From assembly GCF_021504595.1 (NCBI RefSeq), contig NZ_JACSGT010000003.1:620001-684000 (forward strand): a stretch of DNA of 64,000 bases, given 5' to 3'. The stretch's first letter is position 1. Every line of letters begins with the position of its first letter. The notes under the pieces were generated by a model. It was not told the origin of the DNA and searched no databases. It was given only the letters and a program-made list of their open reading frames with translations. This document shows, piece by piece, positions 47,421 through 55,481 of this stretch. The translations under genes and the position numbers were made by a program. Origin of the DNA: Chryseobacterium indicum (GTDB lineage Bacteria; Bacteroidota; Bacteroidia; Flavobacteriales; Weeksellaceae).

Positions 47421-48497
47421 TTATTCTGCAAATTTTGGATTCGTTATAAAAGTTTTATCGCTTAACGTTTTCAGAAAAGCGATGATGTTCTGTTTTTCAG
47501 AAGCGGTCATCGGAATTCCGGTGTGTCCGTTTTGTTTCAGCAACGGATCGAGGTTGGGCTGGTTTTCTACATTATCAGAATAAAAATTCATGACTGCTTC
47601 TAAACTGTAAAATCTTCCGTCGTGCATGTACGGAGCGGTATATTCTACATTTCTGAGACTTGGAACCCGAAATTTCATATTGTCATTCCAATCCAGCGTT
47701 ACTCTGTATCTTCCTCTGTCGCCAAATTGTGTATTGTAATACATTCCCGTATTCCGATAACTTTCATCGGTAAATAAATCTCCTGAATGACAAGCCGCAC
47801 ATTTATTCTGAAACAGGGCCATTCCCTGATTTTCTTCAGTACTGAAAACGGCGTTTCCTTTTTTCATCCGGTCGTATTTTGAATCGGCAGAAATCATGGT
47901 TGCCATAAACTGCGAAATGGCTTTGAGAATTTTTTCACCGGTAATATTTTCGTCCCCGAATGCGGCTTTAAACATTTTCTTGTAATTTGCATCGGCATTT
48001 AATTTTCCTACCGCTTCAGGAAGAGAACTGTCCATCTCAAAATCTGTGGTGATGGGAACCAGAGATCTTTCATCCAGGTTGTGACCGACTCCGTCCCAAG
48101 TGTAATTTTTCAGAAAAGCCATATTCTGTATCGGCGGTGCATTTCGGATGCCTAATCTATCATCAATTCCATGACTTACGGCATGACCGTGGTGGGTAAA
48201 AGCATATTCCTGAATATGGCAGAATCCGCATGAGATGGTATTATTTCTGGATAATTTTCCTTCGTAAAAAAGTTTTTTTCCCAATGCTACTCCATTCACC
48301 GTGACCGGATTTCCTGTAATATCGAAAGTGATGTCCGGAAAACCCGCAGGTTTGTCGAGACGATAGGCTTCATCTTTTGGCAAAGGTTCAATAACCTCAT
48401 CGCTTGTGCAGGAAGTTAATGCAAAAGCCAGAAAAAACACGAAAATCCAAAGAGAGCAGGATTGCCCTCTTTTGGATTGCTGAAAACAATTAATCAT
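47421..48497 (-). CDS. MbnH/MauG-like di-haem c-type protein
   Basis: It has 358 residues with a lipoprotein-type signal (FVFFLAFALTSC, Cys30). Two haem c motifs are seen: CGFCH at 90-94 and CAACH at 233-237, plus PYMHDGRF at 289-296 with possible axial ligand. This is the cytochrome c peroxidase/MauG superfamily. In MbnH, a member of that group, the di-haem centre oxidises a Trp of its partner MbnP to kynurenine. Its ATG overlaps the stop of the MbnP-like gene by 8 bp (ATGATTAA), strong evidence that the two work together. A plain peroxidase role cannot be excluded. Confidence 0.85.
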   Translation of the reverse strand: MINCFQQSKRGQSCSLWIFVFFLAFALTSCTSDEVIEPLPKDEAYRLDKPAGFPDITFDITGNPVTVNGVALGKKLFYEGKLSRNNTISCGFCHIQEYAFTHHGHAVSHGIDDRLGIRNAPPIQNMAFLKNYTWDGVGHNLDERSLVPITTDFEMDSSLPEAVGKLNADANYKKMFKAAFGDENITGEKILKAISQFMATMISADSKYDRMKKGNAVFSTEENQGMALFQNKCAACHSGDLFTDESYRNTGMYYNTQFGDRGRYRVTLDWNDNMKFRVPSLRNVEYTAPYMHDGRFYSLEAVMNFYSDNVENQPNLDPLLKQNGHTGIPMTASEKQNIIAFLKTLSDKTFITNPKFAE

Positions 48498-49317
48498 TGT
48501 GAACGTGATCTACTTTAAACATTTTTGAAATATTATTGGTAACATTCACCAGATGCTGGTTTGATCCCATTGCCATATCGTTGGAATTATCCAGCGTTAA
48601 AGAAGTCTGTCCGCTCAGATATTGGTTAAGATCTGCCAGAATATGAACGGAAGGGGTAATTTCTTTTGATACTCTTGCCGTTGAAGGAAAATCAAGGGTA
48701 ATTTCACGGTAAAGATCGGGTGTATTGTTGGCTGAAGTATTCCCCATGTTTCCGCAGTGGTTCATGAATTCTGTAGTAGCTGAAGAGGTTCCGTATTTTC
48801 CTTCGAGTTTTGTGAAGATGTATCCTGCAGCCCAAGACCAAGCCATTCCTGCGGTTTTTGCTTTCTGCCAGAAAATTCCCTGCCCACTTTGTCCCAAAAG
48901 ATAAGCGGACTGACTGATGCCTAAACCGATTCTTACTTTTTTGTAATTGTTTTTAGGAATTTCTTTCAGGTTGATGTAATTGATTCCGGCAACAGCTTCT
49001 GCCTGATCTACGATAAAGGCTCCGTTGTCGGGATCGTTATAATGGTATTTGAATTCTCCTCCGTTTTCATCGATTAAAGTGATGTTGCTGATGACATATT
49101 TCAGGGTTGAAAACTGATGTTTTTGTCCGTTAACGGAAGTTTGTGTGGTCTGGTTTAAAACGATGTCTCCAAGGTTATTGAATCCGTTTTCGAATTTTAG
49201 CTGAAGGTTTCCGGGAGTGGAATCTGCGGCCTCATCATCGTCGCTGGTTCTGCATGATGAAAGGGTGAATAAAGTAAGGGCAATAAAGAATAGTGATAAA
49301 AATTTATAGATTTTCAT
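48490..49317 (-). CDS. MbnP-like copper-binding lipoprotein
   Basis: It has 275 residues, lipoprotein signal LFFIALTLFTLSSC. The family core is visible: LQLKFENGFNNLGDIVLN, FSTLKYVISNITLIDENG, then GIFWQKAKTAGMAWSWAAGYIFTKLEGKY (Trp150, Trp160, Trp162) and a His-rich end (HVHND). In studied MbnP the copper site includes a kynurenine made from Trp by MbnH; which Trp here, if any, is modified cannot be seen. It lies immediately upstream of the di-haem gene. There are no methanobactin synthesis genes in the window. Confidence 0.87.
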   Translation of the reverse strand: MKIYKFLSLFFIALTLFTLSSCRTSDDDEAADSTPGNLQLKFENGFNNLGDIVLNQTTQTSVNGQKHQFSTLKYVISNITLIDENGGEFKYHYNDPDNGAFIVDQAEAVAGINYINLKEIPKNNYKKVRIGLGISQSAYLLGQSGQGIFWQKAKTAGMAWSWAAGYIFTKLEGKYGTSSATTEFMNHCGNMGNTSANNTPDLYREITLDFPSTARVSKEITPSVHILADLNQYLSGQTSLTLDNSNDMAMGSNQHLVNVTNNISKMFKVDHVHND

Positions 49318-49350
49318 TGTTGATTTTTTAGTGATAAAATATATTGATAT

Positions 49351-49480
49351 GCCCCATCGCGATAGGGATGGAAGCGGTTATCCTTTTTTTGGATTCTGAC
49401 GAATGGAAGAATCTAAAAAAAGATAGTAGCGGACAGCCCGACCCGTGCAGCGGGAAAAGCCAGGGAAAGGGGATCGCCCA
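49351..49480 (+). ncRNA. Structured GC-rich element, resembling the Flavo-1 RNA motif
   Basis: It contrasts sharply with the AT-rich surroundings. From the plus strand: GATAGGGATGGAAGCGG, then a hairpin in which TATCCTTTTTTTGG pairs with TCTAAAAAAAGATA around a short terminal stem (ATTCT/AGAAT), then AGCGGACAGCCCGACCCG and a small CCCG/CGGG hairpin. From memory this matches a repeated Flavobacteriia intergenic element, listed as the Flavo-1 conserved RNA. Identity, orientation and function are not verified. It lies between the MbnP-like gene start and the small Cys protein gene. Confidence 0.55.
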
Positions 49481-49498
49481 AAATGATAAAATGATGCA

Positions 49499-49867
49499 CT
49501 AAAAAACCGGTGGTCTGAAAATAGGTTTTAAAAACAGAAAGGAATACGCGGTTTCGTACAGAAAATGAGCGTTTGAAAAGAATACGTTTTCTGTTGTATG
49601 GATTTTGGTGATTTCAGGAAGAAGGTATATATCAAGAAGTTTCTGTCCTGAATTTTTTGTTTTGTTTAAAGGGGAAGAATCCGTGTCATTCGTTTTGGCA
49701 ATCTCCTTGCTCAGATAACATTTTCCGTTACAGTGAATTTCGGGATTGCTTTTGTTGACACATAATACTTCGGAGATGTAATGATAATTTACAGCATATT
49801 CCACCAATGGTACCAGAGGTCTGAATACCACAAATAAGGTGAGAAATATGCTGCAAATTAAGTTCAC
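49499..49867 (-). CDS. Small Cys-motif protein, paralogue 1
   Basis: It has 122 residues. An N-terminal membrane helix or signal (LICSIFLTLFVVFRPLVPLVEYA) is followed by VNYHYISEVLCVNKS-NPEIHCNGKCYLSKEIAK, three Cys in C-x(n)-C-x-GKC form. The C-terminus ends FRPPVF. The protein at 51977-52339 has the same layout (PLINYAVNYDYIVKNLC, CKGKCYVEKELAK, FHPPLV). No named family. It starts 4 bp after the superoxide dismutase stop. Metal binding by the Cys is plausible. Confidence 0.8.
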   Translation of the reverse strand: MNLICSIFLTLFVVFRPLVPLVEYAVNYHYISEVLCVNKSNPEIHCNGKCYLSKEIAKTNDTDSSPLNKTKNSGQKLLDIYLLPEITKIHTTENVFFSNAHFLYETAYSFLFLKPIFRPPVF

Positions 49868-49871
49868 TGGA

Positions 49872-50546
49872 TTATTTTTTGCTGATGGCTTCTTCGTATC
49901 TTCTGCTGATTTCTTTCCAGTTGGTTACGTTCCAGATCGCTGTTAAATAATCTGCTCTTTTGTTCTGATATTTCAGGTAATACGCGTGTTCCCAAACATC
50001 GATCCCAAAAATTGGGGTTCCTTTTTCTTCTACAACGTCCATTAAAGGGTTATCCTGATTGGGTGTTGAGGAAACAAATAATTTTCCGCTCTTATCCACA
50101 GAAAGCCATGCCCATCCTGATCCGAAACGGTCTGCTCCTGCTTTTGCCATCTTTGCTTTAAAAGCATCCATGCTTCCGAATGTTTCGTTGATTGCTTTTG
50201 CCAGTTTTGCAGAAGGCTGTGTATTTTTTTCCGGAGTTAAAACGGTCCAGAACAACTCATGGTTGTAATGTCCTCCTGCGTTATTTCTTACGGCAGCCGG
50301 TAATTTTGAGGCATTCGACATGATCTCGAATAAGGTCTGTTTTTCCTGCGGCGTTCCTGCGATTGCCTTATTCAGGTTCGCAACATAGGCTGCTGCGTGT
50401 TTGGAATAATGAATTTCCATTGTCTGTGCATCGATATTTCCTTCCAACGCATTGTAAGCATACGGCAACGGTGTCTGCTTAAACTGTGCAAACGCAAACT
50501 GCGCTGCAAAAACTGCACTAAGGGCAGCTACTTTCAAAATCTTCAT
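49872..50546 (-). CDS. Exported Fe/Mn superoxide dismutase
   Basis: Converts superoxide to peroxide and oxygen. It has 224 residues, including a signal peptide ([16 protein letters not shown]) that cytoplasmic SodA/SodB lack. Ligands: [12 protein letters not shown], the second His in [10 protein letters not shown], and [11 protein letters not shown] with Asp and His. A periplasmic location beside SCO and YHS proteins suggests protection near copper or respiratory sites. Mn or Fe specificity cannot be assigned reliably. Confidence 0.93.
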   Translation of the reverse strand: MKILKVAALSAVFAAQFAFAQFKQTPLPYAYNALEGNIDAQTMEIHYSKHAAAYVANLNKAIAGTPQEKQTLFEIMSNASKLPAAVRNNAGGHYNHELFWTVLTPEKNTQPSAKLAKAINETFGSMDAFKAKMAKAGADRFGSGWAWLSVDKSGKLFVSSTPNQDNPLMDVVEEKGTPIFGIDVWEHAYYLKYQNKRADYLTAIWNVTNWKEISRRYEEAISKK

Positions 50547-50650
50547 ACTATTTTATTTTTATATGGTTTATTCTGTCTGGGTGATGGATGCCTGAAGTTC
50601 TTTACATACTCCATAAAACTTCCAGCCTCTAACTTCCATCTTCCAAATCT

Positions 50651-51331
50651 CTATTTTAACAATTTCTTAATATCTTCTATTAATATTTCTCTGTCGGGAT
50701 GGTATTTTCCTGTCAGTTTCGGAGTCTTTCCTTCGGGATCTTCATAGTTTAATCCCGAATAATATAAAATCGGCATATTGTCTTTATTGTAGCGGCAGCG
50801 GATGTTTCCATCTTTATCTACAAGGGCAATCATTCCGCTGTGATTCAGGTTTTCACCTTCGTCTTCCTTATCTCCGACATAGATATTGAACTGATCTGCC
50901 AGTTTCCCGATATAGTCTCTGTCTCCGGTAAGAAAATGCCAGTTCGGAGATTTTACCCCGATTCTGTCGGCGTGTTCTTTTAACTTTTCCGGCGTATCAT
51001 TTTCCGGATCAATGCTTATGGAGATGATTCCGAAACCGGGATTGTTAATCTCCTCTTCAATGGCTCTCATGTTGGTGTTCATGACCGGACAAATCGTCGG
51101 GCATCTGCTGAAGAAATATTCTACCAGATATACTTTTCCGAGCATATCTTTATTGGTGATGGTTTTGTTGTTCTGATCGGTTAATTTGAAATCCGGAACT
51201 TTCATCACGGTATACAAATTCTTTTTGAAATACCCCATTCCGATACCGATTCCCACAAAAAGCATAGCGATAATTACAATCGGAACGACTACTTTGCTTT
51301 TGGAATTGCTGGTCTTTTTATTTTTTGGCAT
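50651..51331 (-). CDS. SCO1/SenC family copper chaperone
   Basis: Thioredoxin-fold protein that delivers copper to cytochrome oxidase. It has 226 residues from the ATG at 51331; longer starts would overlap the upstream gene more and lie before the membrane anchor (VVVPIVIIAMLFVGIGIGMGYF). The copper-binding CPTIC and the His of LNHSGMIALVD are present. It overlaps the YHS gene by 14 bp. In this operon it may serve periplasmic copper handling in general. Confidence 0.92.
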   Translation of the reverse strand: MPKNKKTSNSKSKVVVPIVIIAMLFVGIGIGMGYFKKNLYTVMKVPDFKLTDQNNKTITNKDMLGKVYLVEYFFSRCPTICPVMNTNMRAIEEEINNPGFGIISISIDPENDTPEKLKEHADRIGVKSPNWHFLTGDRDYIGKLADQFNIYVGDKEDEGENLNHSGMIALVDKDGNIRCRYNKDNMPILYYSGLNYEDPEGKTPKLTGKYHPDREILIEDIKKLLK

Positions 51332-51593
51332 ACTTCTCAGGATTCTTTTTGAATTCATCTTTACAGTAAGCACTGCAAAAACCGTACGTTTTATTTTTAT
51401 AGACTGCCGTATCTTTCATATCGGCTTCAGTGGGCATATTGCAGATGGGATCTACTGCATTGGCAAATTTCACTGTTTTTGTTCCGGAATTTGCGGTTGT
51501 TTTTGCTTTTTTATGCTTTACTTTAGGAGTTTCCTGTGCACATGCCATTAATGAAACAGACAATAGTGCTGTTAAAATAAGTTTTGATTTCAT
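51318..51593 (-). CDS. YHS-domain lipoprotein
   Basis: It has 91 residues: lipoprotein signal (LILTALLSVSLMAC), a Lys-rich linker, and a YHS domain (NAVDPICNMPTEADMKDTAVYKNKTYGFCSAYCKDEFKKNPEKY) with the C-x-M and C-x3-C metal-binding pattern of heavy-metal proteins. First gene of the likely seven-gene minus-strand operon. Confidence 0.88.
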   Translation of the reverse strand: MKSKLILTALLSVSLMACAQETPKVKHKKAKTTANSGTKTVKFANAVDPICNMPTEADMKDTAVYKNKTYGFCSAYCKDEFKKNPEKYAKK

Positions 51594-51878
51594 TTTTATT
51601 TACATTGAAATTAATAATATTTGAATGATTGATTTTTTAACTAGACTTACTAATGAATTTCTTGCTTATCCTTGATTAATCATAATGCTTTCTAACGCAA
51701 AGATCGCTAAGATTTTTTTTATATACCTACTGTTTTTAAGTTCGCAAAGGCGTTTCACTCAGCAAAGAACTCAAAGGCTTTTCAATTATGACAAATTATG
51801 GACAGTCATATATTGCTTAATTTTAACGCAGAGTTTGTAAGAGCTTTTGAATAGTAACTTCTTTTTAAGTTCGTGAAG

Positions 51879-51904
51879 GTACTTCGACAAGCTCAGCATA
51901 AACT
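51879..51904. repeat. Intergenic repeat remnant in the 51594-51976 gap
   Basis: The 383-bp gap has no gene. It contains CGCAAAGATCGCTAAGATTT near 51700 and CTTCGACAAGCTCAGCATAA here, both of the type that recurs between genes in Flavobacteriia genomes. The second is part of a common dispersed repeat as far as I recall; copy number was not checked. Confidence 0.4.
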
Positions 51905-51976
51905 AAACACTTAGCGAGTGATAGCTAGAAACTTTATTCACAATTAATTCAGTTAAAAAATTAGCTGAAAATAATA

Positions 51977-52339
51977 TTAAACTAAAGGAGGATGGAATAT
52001 TCTGGAAAAATATTCTGAAGTATGGAAATTTATGTATCGTGAATCTGATTTTTTGTTTGAAACATCAAACTGATTGTTTACCGAAAAGAAAAGAATTTCA
52101 TGGGAGATAAAAACATCAATTCCTGAAATTTTTACTGTCTGATTGTTATTGGACTGTTTTTCTGTTTTTGCCAGTTCTTTTTCTACGTAACATTTTCCTT
52201 TGCAGGTAGATTGTGGAATGTTTCTGTTTTCGCAAAGGTTTTTTACGATATAGTCATAATTAACGGCGTAATTAATCAAGGGCAAAACGGGACGTAATGC
52301 AATCGTAAAAATGATAAATATGGAAACGAAAAACTTCAA
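51977..52339 (-). CDS. Small Cys-motif protein, paralogue 2
   Basis: It has 120 residues. N-terminal helix (FVSIFIIFTIALRPVLPLINYA), then VNYDYIVKNLCENRN-IPQSTCKGKCYVEKELAK, and FHPPLV at the end, the same architecture as the protein at 49499-49867. It stands alone, with 383 bp to the YHS gene and 581 bp to the P-ATPase. A metal-related role is inferred from the neighbours and the conserved Cys. Confidence 0.78.
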   Translation of the reverse strand: MKFFVSIFIIFTIALRPVLPLINYAVNYDYIVKNLCENRNIPQSTCKGKCYVEKELAKTEKQSNNNQTVKISGIDVFISHEILFFSVNNQFDVSNKKSDSRYINFHTSEYFSRIFHPPLV

Positions 52340-52500
52340 TGCGATATTCTACTATACAAATATACTACTGAAATTTTGTTTAAAGGCAAATTATGATGAA
52401 AGTCAGTTTTGATAATGGTTTAATTGTACGTTTTATTTTCACAAAGATTTCTCAGATTCCAAAGCTTCGGATGAATAATTTAAAGCATTAAAAATCTTAA

Positions 52501-52745
52501 TAATCTGTGGGAGCTTTATATTTTCTCCCGCAGATTTTGCAGATAAAGCTGATTATTATTTTATCACGAAAACCACAGATTTTCACATATGAATAAAATA
52601 CTTTATGATGAAACTATAGAATCTGCGAAATCTGCATAATCTGCGAGAGCTTTATATTTCTCCCGTGGATTTTGCGGATAAAGCTGATTATTATTTTATC
52701 ATGAAACTATGGATTTTCACAGATGAGTAAAATACTTTATGATGA
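52501..52745. repeat. Two direct repeats of about 110 bp
   Basis: Copy 1 (52501-52611) and copy 2 (52637-52745) share long identical stretches, such as AAAGCTGATTATTATTTTAT and AAAATACTTTATGATGA. A partial third copy begins near 52754 (AATCTGCGTAACCTG). They lie in the 581-bp gap downstream of the P-ATPase gene. No coding frame. Confidence 0.8.
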
Positions 52746-52786
52746 CTAAAAAGAATCTGCGTAACCTGTAGGAGAAAAATAAATTT

Positions 52787-52845
52787 TGGCTAAAGCCGGA
52801 TTGAAAAATTCATCCTTGTAAACGGGCTAAAGCCCGTTCCTATTG
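52787..52845. repeat. Palindromic dispersed-type repeat
   Basis: GGCTAAAGCC (52788-52797) is followed by the perfect palindrome AACGGGCT-AA-AGCCCGTT (52821-52838). Elements with GGGCTAAAGCCC recur between genes in Chryseobacterium as I recall. It may also serve as the terminator for the P-ATPase transcript. Confidence 0.55.
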
Positions 52846-52920
52846 ATGATTAAACAGCTTTTTGACAATATATTCGCAATACAATAAGTTTCTATCATTC
52901 TACTTCCCTCTTCCGGCTTA

Positions 52921-54879
52921 TTAAAACCTTATCCGTTGAATTCTCACGGCATTCAGGATAGCGAGTAAAGCGACTCCGACATCAGCGAAAACGGCTTCCC
53001 ACATGGTTGCCAAACCTCCGGCTCCGAGAATTAGAACAACGGCTTTGATGGAAAATGCGAGAATGATATTTTGCCACACGATTTTCTTTGTCTGCTTTCC
53101 AATGTTGATTGCCATCGGAATCTTACTCGGCATATCATCCTGAATGACAACGTCGGCAGTTTCAATTGTCGCATCACTTCCCAATCCGCCCATTGCAATT
53201 CCGACATCGCTTAACGCGACTACAGGAGCATCATTCACTCCGTCTCCTACAAAGGCAACGGTTTGATTTTTTGCCTTTATCTCCTTCACTTTATTCACTT
53301 TGTCTTCGGGAAGCAGATCTCCGTAAGCGTTCTGAATGCCTAAAATACCGGCAACGTGTTTCACGACAGAGGATTTATCTCCGCTGAGCATTGTGGTTTT
53401 TACTCCTAAAGATTTTAATTTATTGATGGTTAATTGTGCATCAGTTTTAACAGAATCTGCAATTGTTAAATACCCTACAAATTTGTTGTCATACGCAACC
53501 GCAATTAAAGTATACACGATATTTTCAGTCTGAATATCATATCTGATGCTGAATTTATCCATCAGTTTAAAGTTCCCGACCAACAGCTCTTTTCCGTTGA
53601 TAACTGCCTTTAAGCCATAACCCGCAATTTCTTCTGCATTTTCCAACAGAATTGAGTGATCGACTTCTCCCACATATTCATGAATAGCCGTTGCTACAGG
53701 ATGTGAGCTTTTACTTTCCAGAGCATTGACGAGTTTTAAAATTTCATCGGTATTACATTCATCATTAAAATTAACTTCCTGTACTTTGAAAACGCCTTCC
53801 GTCATTGTTCCGGTTTTATCCATAACAACATTCTGAACGTTTGCCAGAATATCTAAAAAATTGCTTCCTTTAAATAAAATTCCGTTTCGGCTTCCTGCTC
53901 CGATTCCTCCGAAATACCCCAAAGGAATAGAAATCACCAAAGCACAAGGACAGGAAATCACAAGGAAAACCAATGCTCTGTACAGCCACGCTCTGAACTG
54001 ATACTCTTCTACAAATAAATAAGGTATAAATGTGATTCCGATTGCAAGAAATACGACAATCGGGGTGTAGATTTTCGCAAATTTCCTGATGAATAATTCG
54101 GTGGGAGCTTTTTGAGCGGTTGCATTCTGAACGAGTTCTAAAATTTTGCTCAGTTTGCTGTCTTTGTAAGCAGTTGTCACTTTTACTTCGCTTACGGTAT
54201 TGAGATTGATCATTCCGGCTAAAACAGCTTCGCCTTTTGTTTTGGTATCGGGTTTACTTTCTCCGGTTAAAGCAGAGGTATTGAATGAGGCGGTTTCGGA
54301 CAGCAATTCTCCGTCTAATCCTAATTTCTCTCCGGATTTTAACTGAATAATGTCTCCGATGTTTACTTTTTCGGCTTTTACAATTTGTGGTTTTCCGTCT
54401 TTTAAAACGGTTACTTCATCGGGACGCTGATCGAGTAAAGATTTGATGTTGGTTTTGGCTCTTGTTACCGCCATTGCCTGAAAAACTTCTCCAACAGAAT
54501 AGAAAAGCATGACTGCAACGCCTTCCGGATATTCTCCTATAGCAAAAGCGCCTACGGTTGCGATTCCCATCAGGAAAAATTCAGAGAATACATCTCCGTT
54601 TTTTATGCTTTCAAACGCTTCTTTCAAAACAGGAAGACCAACAGGAATATAGGCGATTAAGTACCAAACCAGACGAATCCAACCGGAAAGCCATTCTGCT
54701 TTGATGAAATTATCCAAAGCGATTCCTATTAATAACAATCCAAAAGAAATGATTGCGGGAAGAAACATCCTGAAAACAGACTGATCTCCTGTATCATGAG
54801 AATGATCGTGATCATGGTTGTGACCTTCATGATGATGTTGATGTTCTTTTTTCGGTTTTGTGTTGCAGCATTCTTCCAT
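52921..54879 (-). CDS. Zn/Cd/Pb-type heavy-metal P-type ATPase
   Basis: ATP-driven metal exporter, P1B type. It has 652 residues. The N-terminus is a His/Asp-rich tail (HQHHHEGHNHDHDHSHD, residues 13-29), with no classical HMA domain. TGES at 205-208, membrane metal site CPC at 310-312, phosphorylation loop DKTGT at 354-358, the SSHP motif and GDGVNDAPVVALSDVGIAMG are all present. CPC with no copper N-terminal domain fits Zn/Cd/Pb export. It lies 44 bp after the Fur-family gene; a palindrome overlaps the -33 region of its own promoter. Confidence 0.95.
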   Translation of the reverse strand: MEECCNTKPKKEHQHHHEGHNHDHDHSHDTGDQSVFRMFLPAIISFGLLLIGIALDNFIKAEWLSGWIRLVWYLIAYIPVGLPVLKEAFESIKNGDVFSEFFLMGIATVGAFAIGEYPEGVAVMLFYSVGEVFQAMAVTRAKTNIKSLLDQRPDEVTVLKDGKPQIVKAEKVNIGDIIQLKSGEKLGLDGELLSETASFNTSALTGESKPDTKTKGEAVLAGMINLNTVSEVKVTTAYKDSKLSKILELVQNATAQKAPTELFIRKFAKIYTPIVVFLAIGITFIPYLFVEEYQFRAWLYRALVFLVISCPCALVISIPLGYFGGIGAGSRNGILFKGSNFLDILANVQNVVMDKTGTMTEGVFKVQEVNFNDECNTDEILKLVNALESKSSHPVATAIHEYVGEVDHSILLENAEEIAGYGLKAVINGKELLVGNFKLMDKFSIRYDIQTENIVYTLIAVAYDNKFVGYLTIADSVKTDAQLTINKLKSLGVKTTMLSGDKSSVVKHVAGILGIQNAYGDLLPEDKVNKVKEIKAKNQTVAFVGDGVNDAPVVALSDVGIAMGGLGSDATIETADVVIQDDMPSKIPMAINIGKQTKKIVWQNIILAFSIKAVVLILGAGGLATMWEAVFADVGVALLAILNAVRIQRIRF

Positions 54880-54895
54880 AACTTAAATTTTAATT

Positions 54896-54903
54896 CAAAA
54901 TTA
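54896..54903 (-). promoter_or_regulatory. -7 element of the P-ATPase promoter
   Basis: On the minus strand TAATTTTG, full match. Transcription would begin near 54889, ten bases before the ATG. The -33 region falls within the palindrome 54917-54931. Confidence 0.55.
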
Positions 54904-54916
54904 CAGTCAAAATGCG

Positions 54917-54931
54917 TGCAATACTATTGCA
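54917..54931. promoter_or_regulatory. 7-1-7 palindrome, likely operator for the Fur-family regulator
   Basis: TGCAATACTATTGCA is a perfect 15-bp palindrome of two heptamers around one base, the geometry of Fur, Zur, Mur and PerR boxes. It lies 38 bp before the ATPase ATG, overlapping its promoter and the last codons of the regulator gene. Confidence 0.65.
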
Positions 54932-55343
54932 AACTTTCCAGGCAGTTTTCGCAGATTCCTTTAGCAAAAAGCCTTATTTCATCAATCCTGAATTGGGTCT
55001 GAATGTTTTCGGGAAACGAAATATCTTCTTTACAGGTGGTCTGTTTGCAGATTTTACAATAGAAATGAAGATGCCAGTCTTTATGCGTATGTTCATCGCA
55101 GCCATCGTGGCAGAGTTTGTATTTTGTTGTTGCATTTTCCTGAATGCTGTGAACAATTCCTTTTTCTTCAAATGTTTTCAGAGTGCGGTAAATGGTTGTC
55201 CGGTCTGCATTTTCGAAATGATTTTCAATTTCCGAAAGAGAAAGGGCGGCTTCCTGAGAACTCAAAAAATCGTATACCAAAATCCTCATGCTTGTAGGTT
55301 TGGTATTCTTATTCATTAATTTATTCTCAATGTCCTTTTTCAT
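54924..55343 (-). CDS. Fur-family metal-responsive repressor, probably Zur-like
   Basis: It has 139 residues. Winged-helix part: MRILVYDFLSSQEAALSLSEIENHFENADRTTIYRTLKTFEEKGIVHSI; metal-binding part: HDGCDEHTHKDWHLHFYCKICKQTTC and CENC, with the two CxxC pairs for structural zinc. Adjacency to a Zn/Cd exporter suggests a zinc sensor, but a regulator that represses an exporter usually acts in the opposite sense from Zur, so activation or co-regulation remains open. A later Met (55316) is an alternative start. Confidence 0.9.
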   Translation of the reverse strand: MKKDIENKLMNKNTKPTSMRILVYDFLSSQEAALSLSEIENHFENADRTTIYRTLKTFEEKGIVHSIQENATTKYKLCHDGCDEHTHKDWHLHFYCKICKQTTCKEDISFPENIQTQFRIDEIRLFAKGICENCLESLQ

Positions 55344-55372
55344 ACGATTTACATTTGATGGATCTGCTCTTT

Positions 55373-55380
55373 CAAAGTTA
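55373..55380 (-). promoter_or_regulatory. -7 element upstream of the Fur-family gene
   Basis: On the minus strand TAACTTTG, full match to TAnnTTTG, about 30 bp before the start codon. No good -33 was seen. Confidence 0.45.
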
Positions 55381-55481
55381 GCAGTTTTAAAATTTGTTTA
55401 ATTGTTATAGAGCGTAATTTATATAAACTTAGTGTAAGAATTCTTAATATTATCTCTGTTTACCTGAAAAACGCAAATCTC

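Noticed and set aside
54912..55319. Plus-strand frame of 135 codons opposite the Fur-family gene
   Set aside because: The minus-strand product is a clear Fur-family protein; the opposite frame is a shadow with no recognisable domain.
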